From Patellaria atrata CBS 101060 (taxonomy: Eukaryota > Ascomycota > Dothideomycetes > Patellariales > Patellariaceae), in assembly GCA_010093705.1 (NCBI GenBank), contig MU006091.1, positions 1,735,038 through 1,799,037 of the forward strand: DNA of 64,000 nt, read 5' to 3'. The notes under the pieces are model-generated. The model saw only the letters and a list, made by a program, of their open reading frames with translations. It did not search any database and was not told where the DNA came from. The number at the start of each line of letters is the position of its first letter. Position 1 is the stretch's first letter. Positions 58,600 through 64,000 of this stretch are shown piece after piece. Position numbers and translations under genes: made by a program.

Positions 58600-60210
58600 G
58601 ATGTTGGAAATCTCGGGGAATAGGGCATATTTGTTGAGTAGATAGTTTATCTTTTCATAGAACCTGGACACATCAGCTGGACTGCAAGTCAGGCTTTTAC
58701 GTTTCTAGCATCCTTACTCTTCGCGGGATTTAGGGCCATTATGGCATGCAGCTGCGTGCAGAGCCGTATATGCACTATAGTTCCTTTGACGGTCTTCGAA
58801 TTGTTCTATGAGCTCACCTGATGCCCATTTGAGCAAGGTATGTGCTCACGTAGGTACCGGAACTAATAACGCTGTTACGTTTGGGCTGCTAAATCGCAAT
58901 ATCCATCTCAGTGTGCACAGTAAGCGCTGGCATCGAACACACAAACCTCCCCTGTCTCGGAACCGGTTTTAATGTTACCATCCCATAAGTCTAGATGGTC
59001 AACTTTGCGTCTCTTACGGATGAATTGCTGCGTGATACGTACCTCTGTGAATCAATGAAGGTTTGACTGATCGTGTGTCGGCTACCAAGGGACCTAATAC
59101 TTGCGGAACCAAATGCGTAATCAGCCGTCCGACATGGTGGCCTAAATTCTTCCATGTACCATTAATCTGTTGGTCCAAACGCACAGCCCCTCGGAGGAGT
59201 TGGATGGAAAATTCCACCCAGCTTGAATTCCACGTCGTCGGTGGTGAAAGGTTTCCTCGTAATGTAACGATATGAAAGCCGAACATATTAGTAGGGGATT
59301 TGCTATACTTATGTAGTTTCACTAATTTGGCGCAGAGTTGAATGGAATCAGGGTTTTGATCCGTCCATTTGATAAAGTCGCATAGAAAGTAATACGTATT
59401 CGGATGAGAGACATTGAGCCGTCCCCATGCATGCGGCTTTGGAACAAGATTAGGAGCGGCTTTGGATAACTCGTTCATGGAATGGAATTCTCCTTCCAAT
59501 AGAGCTCCACCTTGCTCATATTCCGCGTACGGAGAGCTGTTAGTATATGTCAGACGGCTGATCCCCGATAGCCTTATGTTGGAAGATCGTCAGGATCTCC
59601 AGGAGTTCGTGTTGGAGATTTTCAGAGCTAAGTGCTCGGCTCCGACTTATCGGTTAAGTATCACCAAAACTATAACATTAGCTCACTCTTTTGATGTCAT
59701 TTCTTATTTTATATTTGACGTAGGTAGTATCGTTATGTTCGCCTTGATTTAGAAATTACGTAGCTAGGCTTTATGACGTCAAAGGGTTAATCAATGAGGT
59801 GGTCTGTCATTATATAAACACTAGATAGAATTCGTAGTTGTACGAAGAATCAAACGACTATATTCAGTTATCCACAATCTCACAGTATAGGACTCGCGAA
59901 TCTACCATAAGGGAAGTCATTACCTTGAGGAAATAGAACTTTGGCTCGCCACTGGCAAGTCTGGTTTCAATTCTTGCGGCAACTGTGAAATCTGATATGC
60001 ATAACGATCGTAAGAGTGGACGATTGTACCAAGCGGAAAGTCTAGATCAATTGACACCAAGTTTTTTGCAATATCGTAAATGCGCGCCCCACTGTCAATG
60101 ACCACTTGGTCTAATGGAAAGTCACCCTGACGACTTTCCCACCGCTGGAACCTGGAGAGACGTTTTGTACCCTCCCCGACAACTTAGGTGGAAGCTACCA
60201 CTCTTCAGTC
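58600..60210 (-). pseudogene. Fructosamine/ketosamine-3-kinase-like gene, split by a solo LTR
   Basis: Minus-strand fragments follow the order of the fungal FN3K-like family (APH fold, protein deglycation). An N-terminal GEGTKRLSRFQRWESRQGDF near 60160 leads to GALLEGEFHSMNELSKAAPN, LVPKPHAWGRLNVSHPNTYY, LCDFIKWTDQNPDSIQLCAK, MFGFHIVTLRGNLSPPTTW and GPLVADTRSVKPSLIHRG. The kinase-loop end LWDGNIKTGSETGEVCVFDA lies in another frame (about 58930-59000), and a C-terminal EDRQRNYSAY follows near 58790. The long block 59014-59499 is uninterrupted. The gene is cut at 59548-59884 by a family-1 solo LTR, and the downstream part has further frame changes and stops. Confidence 0.75.
59548..59884 (+). 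mobile_element. Solo LTR, family 1 (337 bp)
   Basis: Starts TGTCAGACGGCTGATCCC and ends CACAATCTCACA, flanked by the target duplication GTATA (59543-59547 and 59885-59889). It shares its start, its TATATAAACACT box and the end motif CGACTAT..TTCAGTTATC with the copy at 25273-25507, but is about 100 bp longer in the middle. No internal retrotransposon genes are nearby. It sits inside the FN3K-like gene. Confidence 0.85.
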
Positions 60211-60734
60211 ATGATGCCTTTTAGGTAGTAAGAAGTAAGTGTTGATTTTGAAAAGGCATAAAGTTGTGGGGGAGATGAAAGAATTCTACGAGTAGTATCG
60301 AGCAATTGAATATGGAGCATTATGAATGATTTAAAGTCTAGTTCTAATTATGCACAGATAATTGTAATATTATATGGAGTATATAAACAATAATTATAGT
60401 TGACTATAATTATCATAGAAAACAGTCCAATGTTTATTATTTTTTTCGGCGACGTCAGCGTATTAGGTTAAAATTAGAACTTCTTCAGCTATGATTATAT
60501 GAATTATATAATCAACTTCATCATCCCGGTGATGTCACAGAATTCCTCCTCCGTAACATGACCCCCAAGCCAACAATGTTATCAGCAGTCTACATTAAAA
60601 CTACCTGGGACAATAATATTGCACCTGAAATCTTCAGTTCTCCGAGCCTCCGCGAACATCCACACTTGAGTCTTGCATTGGAGTAACTCCATCTCGCCAT
60701 CGCACCGAGAGAACTAATAAGCTTGCCCGCCTTC
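60211..60734. other. Promoter region of the phospholipase C gene
   Basis: 520 bp, very AT-rich at 60340-60520 with repeated ATTATA/TAATTAT, then a less AT-rich leader. No further feature recognised. Confidence 0.4.
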
Positions 60735-62492
60735 ATGGCCGATCCTAGCTCTTCGCTTGCTACCCGCATCAGCAGCATGAATCCATTCTCGAAATCAAGG
60801 CCACGAGAGGACGAAGAGGATCTGGGAGAAGAGACCGACTTTGCTGGCGTTGCTGAGGGAGCATATGGCACCCGCCGAACGGAGATCAAAAAGAGTCGTC
60901 TCCGCATCAGCAATGCTCTAAAATCATTGCTCGCTAACGAAGGTGTCTTGTCATCCGAAGATGCTGCTAGTGACTCGAACGAACCCTCCAACGCTCTGCG
61001 AGCACTGCTCAACAAGCCGCATGCTAAGGTCCCAGCATACGTTAGTGATAGGTCACACCCGTTGCCAGAATACTTCATCAGTTCAAGTCACAATACCTAC
61101 CTGATCGCCCATCAGCTGTACGGGAGCTCCTCTGCTACAGCTTACGAGACTGCGCTCACTGCTGGCTCGCGGTGTGTCGAGATTGACGCTTGGGATAATG
61201 ACAACAACCCGGAGGAACCCAAAGTGACGCATGGCTACACCATGGTCTCTAACATCCCATTTCGTTCCGTATGCGAAACGATCCGCGACGTTGTCGACAA
61301 AGAGGCGAGCCGGTCCATGAACGAGCAGGGCTATCGCGCTGCTCCCATTTTTCTGTCCTTAGAGAATCACTGCAGCGTCAATGGTCAGTTACGTCTCGTC
61401 CAGATCATGAATGAGGTTTGGGGCAATCGGCTTCTTACCGAAGCTATCCGACAGAAAGGTCACGACGAGCAGGAGGGAGGAAGCCACGTAACCCTTGACG
61501 AGCTCGGCTCCAAGATCGTTGTCATTGTCGAGTATCACTTTCCAAACGAGGCCGATAATATTTCAAGTGATAGCGACAGCTCCGAATCCGAGGAAGAAGA
61601 GGAGAAAGAGGCCAGACACGCCTACAAAAAAAAGAAGAATGCTACACCTCCGACCATCATCATTCCTGAGCTCGCGGCCATGGGTGTTTATGCTCAGTCG
61701 GTGAAACCCAACGACAACTCTTGGTTCGAGGATGTACTGCGAAATGCTCCTCATCACCATTTGATAAATGTCTCGGAAGTCGGCTTAGGCGCACACATGC
61801 CGACCTATAACATGGCAATCGCGCGTCACAACGCCAGACACCTCATGCGCGTTTTTCCCAAAGGTTCTCGCATATCGTCGCGGAACCTTCATCCAGTACC
61901 CTTTTGGGGTCTTGGTGCCCAAATCTGTGCTCTCAACTGGCAGACTTTTGGCGCCAGTATGCAGATCAACGAAGCAATGTTTAGCGGCACGGACGGGTTT
62001 GTGTTGAAACCGGCCGCACTACGCGCCGGAGGGAACGGTGAACTAAGTACAGGTAGGAGGATGAAACTACGTCTGCGCGTAGCAGGAGCGTCTGACGTCC
62101 CTGTACCCGAAGGGAGGGATGAGGGGGACATCAGGCCGTACCTCACCTGTTCCCTAATTCATCCAACCGACCTGAAGGGTGATCCCCCGAAGCGGAAGAC
62201 GGGTCAGTACCGACAACACAAGCTTGGATTTGTGCACCGGGGTGAGAATCCGCCGGTGACCGATCCAATCTGGAACGAGACGCTTGATTGGGAGTACGAC
62301 GACAATGAGCTTGTATTCTTACGTTTGCTGATCAAAAGCGATGACAAATTTGCAAGTAACCCTAAGCTAGCCGCCGCAGCAGTCCGATTGTTATATGTGA
62401 CTCCAGGCTGGAGTTTCATCCCCATGCTCGATCTGAAAGGCCGCCAGACGAACTGTTCGTTACTGGTGCTGTTTGAGTTTGAACACTTGTAA
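60735..62492 (+). CDS. Phosphoinositide-specific phospholipase C (PLC-delta-like)
   Basis: Intronless, 585 aa from the ATG at 60735 (MADPSSSLATRISSMNPFSK); the frame reaches slightly upstream only through a TTG. The enzyme cleaves PIP2 to IP3 and diacylglycerol. X box: EYFISSSHNTYLIAHQLYGS with catalytic His at about 119, EIDAWD metal ligands, and FLSLENHCS with the second catalytic His at about 212. An acidic linker (SDSSESEEEEEKEARHAYKK) separates the Y box (NVSEVGLGAHMPTYNMAIAR, FGASMQINEAMFSGTDGFVL). A C2 domain follows (MKLRLRVAGASDVPVPEGRD, DPIWNETLDWEYDDNELVFL). N-terminal EF hands and PH domain are absent or very reduced, as in many fungal short PLCs. All active-site residues are present, so it should be active. 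Confidence 0.95.
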   Translation: MADPSSSLATRISSMNPFSKSRPREDEEDLGEETDFAGVAEGAYGTRRTEIKKSRLRISNALKSLLANEGVLSSEDAASDSNEPSNALRALLNKPHAKVPAYVSDRSHPLPEYFISSSHNTYLIAHQLYGSSSATAYETALTAGSRCVEIDAWDNDNNPEEPKVTHGYTMVSNIPFRSVCETIRDVVDKEASRSMNEQGYRAAPIFLSLENHCSVNGQLRLVQIMNEVWGNRLLTEAIRQKGHDEQEGGSHVTLDELGSKIVVIVEYHFPNEADNISSDSDSSESEEEEEKEARHAYKKKKNATPPTIIIPELAAMGVYAQSVKPNDNSWFEDVLRNAPHHHLINVSEVGLGAHMPTYNMAIARHNARHLMRVFPKGSRISSRNLHPVPFWGLGAQICALNWQTFGASMQINEAMFSGTDGFVLKPAALRAGGNGELSTGRRMKLRLRVAGASDVPVPEGRDEGDIRPYLTCSLIHPTDLKGDPPKRKTGQYRQHKLGFVHRGENPPVTDPIWNETLDWEYDDNELVFLRLLIKSDDKFASNPKLAAAAVRLLYVTPGWSFIPMLDLKGRQTNCSLLVLFEFEHL

Positions 62493-64000
62493 ATAAACGC
62501 TGCTTTTAATCAGAAGACTTCATTCCTACCGATAGAACGAAATGTTCGTCTCAAGGTAGGAACGTCAACTGAGGCGCCATCAAAATTACGCAGACATTTT
62601 TGAGAAACATTGTTCATTTTGCAAAATCTCCGCTATAATCCCACGAGAGTAATGCTCCTTCTTATTAAAGAATTTGGTTAGCTGAAAGGTTGATTATCTT
62701 CGCTAGGTGTTTCGCCATATTAATATTCATCTTTATCGAGATACACACAGGCCCATTCGAGTCCCTTAGTCATCTACGGGGGCTCTCGAGCACTGGAAAT
62801 TGCCATTACAGAAACGGACAATCACAATTCACGTATTTGCGATTCCTATCTTCTACCGCCTAGCCGTTCATGATTCGGCCCTCATGATGCTATAGACGAA
62901 GGAGACACCCATAGAGGTGAAATCTAGTTTCTCGCAGAAGACGACAGGTCAACCCAAGGCTCAAGGATAAAGAAAACCTGCTTCCGCCTACCACCCAACA
63001 GCTCATGGTCCTAGCGTGTCGGGGTAGGCCGGAGACCGAGCGGTCCATTTGAGGTGATCGGCTGGTGATGAGACTGAGAAAGTCTCGCATCAAAATGTAG
63101 CCGTCTGTCTCATCCTTTCTCGACGGCGACTACCATGTCCACGTGAAGGGCCCGGAGAACCAGCACCCACTCGTCCGCGATACATAGACCTTCACCCATT
63201 CGGTACAGCCATAGGTAGTACATGTCACTGTGCCACCAGAAGTTCGTCCTGCCGAGGCTGTGCTTCGCGCCCGACCAGTCAACCGTCCACGAAGTCAAAC
63301 CCGTCTGCAAACTGCACCTCCCCCCTCAAGCCGATTAGTGGTTCCAGACAGACTTCCGACCATATTAGGTATAGGTATTAGGTCCGCGTTGATGTGGGTG
63401 AAGAGTGTGACGATACCCACATCATAGTCGCATGAACCCATGCTTCGGAGGCAGAGGTTGTTACGGATGCCCATCAAGCTATATATCGTATCACTGGAAT
63501 CCGAAGAGCGGCGGAAACGCTACCGGTAGATCAGGAACGGCGTCTTCTCTTCGATCAATGCGCGTACCCCGCTCATGGCCGCCGTGATGTCGTCCAGGAG
63601 GCTGTTGGGCTCTATCTCCTGGTGTTGTTGATACTATTCCCATTGTCTAGCTAATCATCCCCCCCAAAACCATCATGTCATGTCGTACCCTTCCTCGCTT
63701 CTCTTACCTCCTCAACCGAACACAGGAGGGATAGTTTTCGGGGTATGAGTGGGTGGTGTTCGTAAGGTATTTCGTGTAAGAAGGTTTAACGGGAGGTAGT
63801 TGGGAGTAGAGAGGCTTCACGCAATTTGATCGCAGGCGAACAGGAAGGCGTTGGGAAAGGTATATTTGAATTGGCATCTGTTAAGTGATTGGGGTAGTTG
63901 GCGTTCAGGAACAGTATCTCATCATGTGTTCCATTATGAAAAACTCAAGTGCGGCCTAGGGTGCACACGGGGAAAAGGACGGGTTAAGGCTCCAGTCAGG
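62493..64000. other. Right end of window, no supported gene
   Basis: 1.5 kb. From about 62.9 to 63.6 kb the sequence is less AT-rich and has minus-strand open pieces (FWWHSDMYYLWLYRMGEG; DITAAMSGVRALIEEKTPF; FTHINADLIPIPNMVG) that read like bits of one former protein in changing frames. I cannot name the family, so I do not call a gene. Confidence 0.4.

Overview
The window looks like nuclear DNA of a filamentous ascomycete (Pezizomycotina). The genes have short introns (about 47-105 nt) with GT..AG ends. The enzyme set is typical of such fungi: AA9, GH30, GH71, a G1 peptidase and a DUF1996 protein. The BTB-like and DUF7726-like genes remind me of Leotiomycetes, but that placement is inference from memory of family styles. 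Exon boundaries below were worked out by hand from reading-frame phase and family similarity.

Layout. 1-21.7 kb is gene-rich and mostly housekeeping: splicing factor CWC2 (-), ubiquitin-conjugating enzyme UBC1 (+), SM protein VPS45 (-), a PhyH-type dioxygenase (+), urease accessory UreF (-), a small Spo12-like protein (-), a damaged BTB-like gene (+), SARAF (-), a secreted GH30 xylanase-type enzyme (+), a doubtful DUF7726-like gene (+) and initiator-tRNA modifying enzyme RIT1 (+). 22-30.6 kb is a decayed island. It holds a broken PARP gene, two solo LTRs of different families with perfect 5-bp target duplications, a 2.3-kb pogo/Fot1-type DNA transposon with 48-bp inverted ends, and transposon scraps.

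30.9-40.6 kb holds four intact genes that look like a small biosynthetic cluster. A 655-aa ATP-grasp amino-acid-ligase-type enzyme (-) is divergent from a cysteine-synthase-fold/rhodanese fusion (+), followed by a POT/PTR2 oligopeptide transporter (+) and an intronless class I SAM methyltransferase (+). Together they could make, modify and move a dipeptide-like or sulfur-containing amino-acid product. This is the best candidate here for an undescribed system.

41-49 kb carries secreted enzymes: an AA9 LPMO (-), a DUF1996 protein (-) and a G1-type (eqolisin) protein (+) whose catalytic Gln and Glu are replaced by Lys and Asp. 49-60.6 kb is a second decayed region. It contains a broken AIM9-like phosphotransferase, an inverted solo LTR of the second family, a single-pass membrane protein gene with an unresolved 5' end, a lightly damaged GH71 alpha-1,3-glucanase, a transposon fragment, and a fructosamine-kinase-like pseudogene split by a solo LTR of the first family. 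The window closes with an intact phosphoinositide-specific phospholipase C (+) at 60.7-62.5 kb and about 1.5 kb with no gene I can support.
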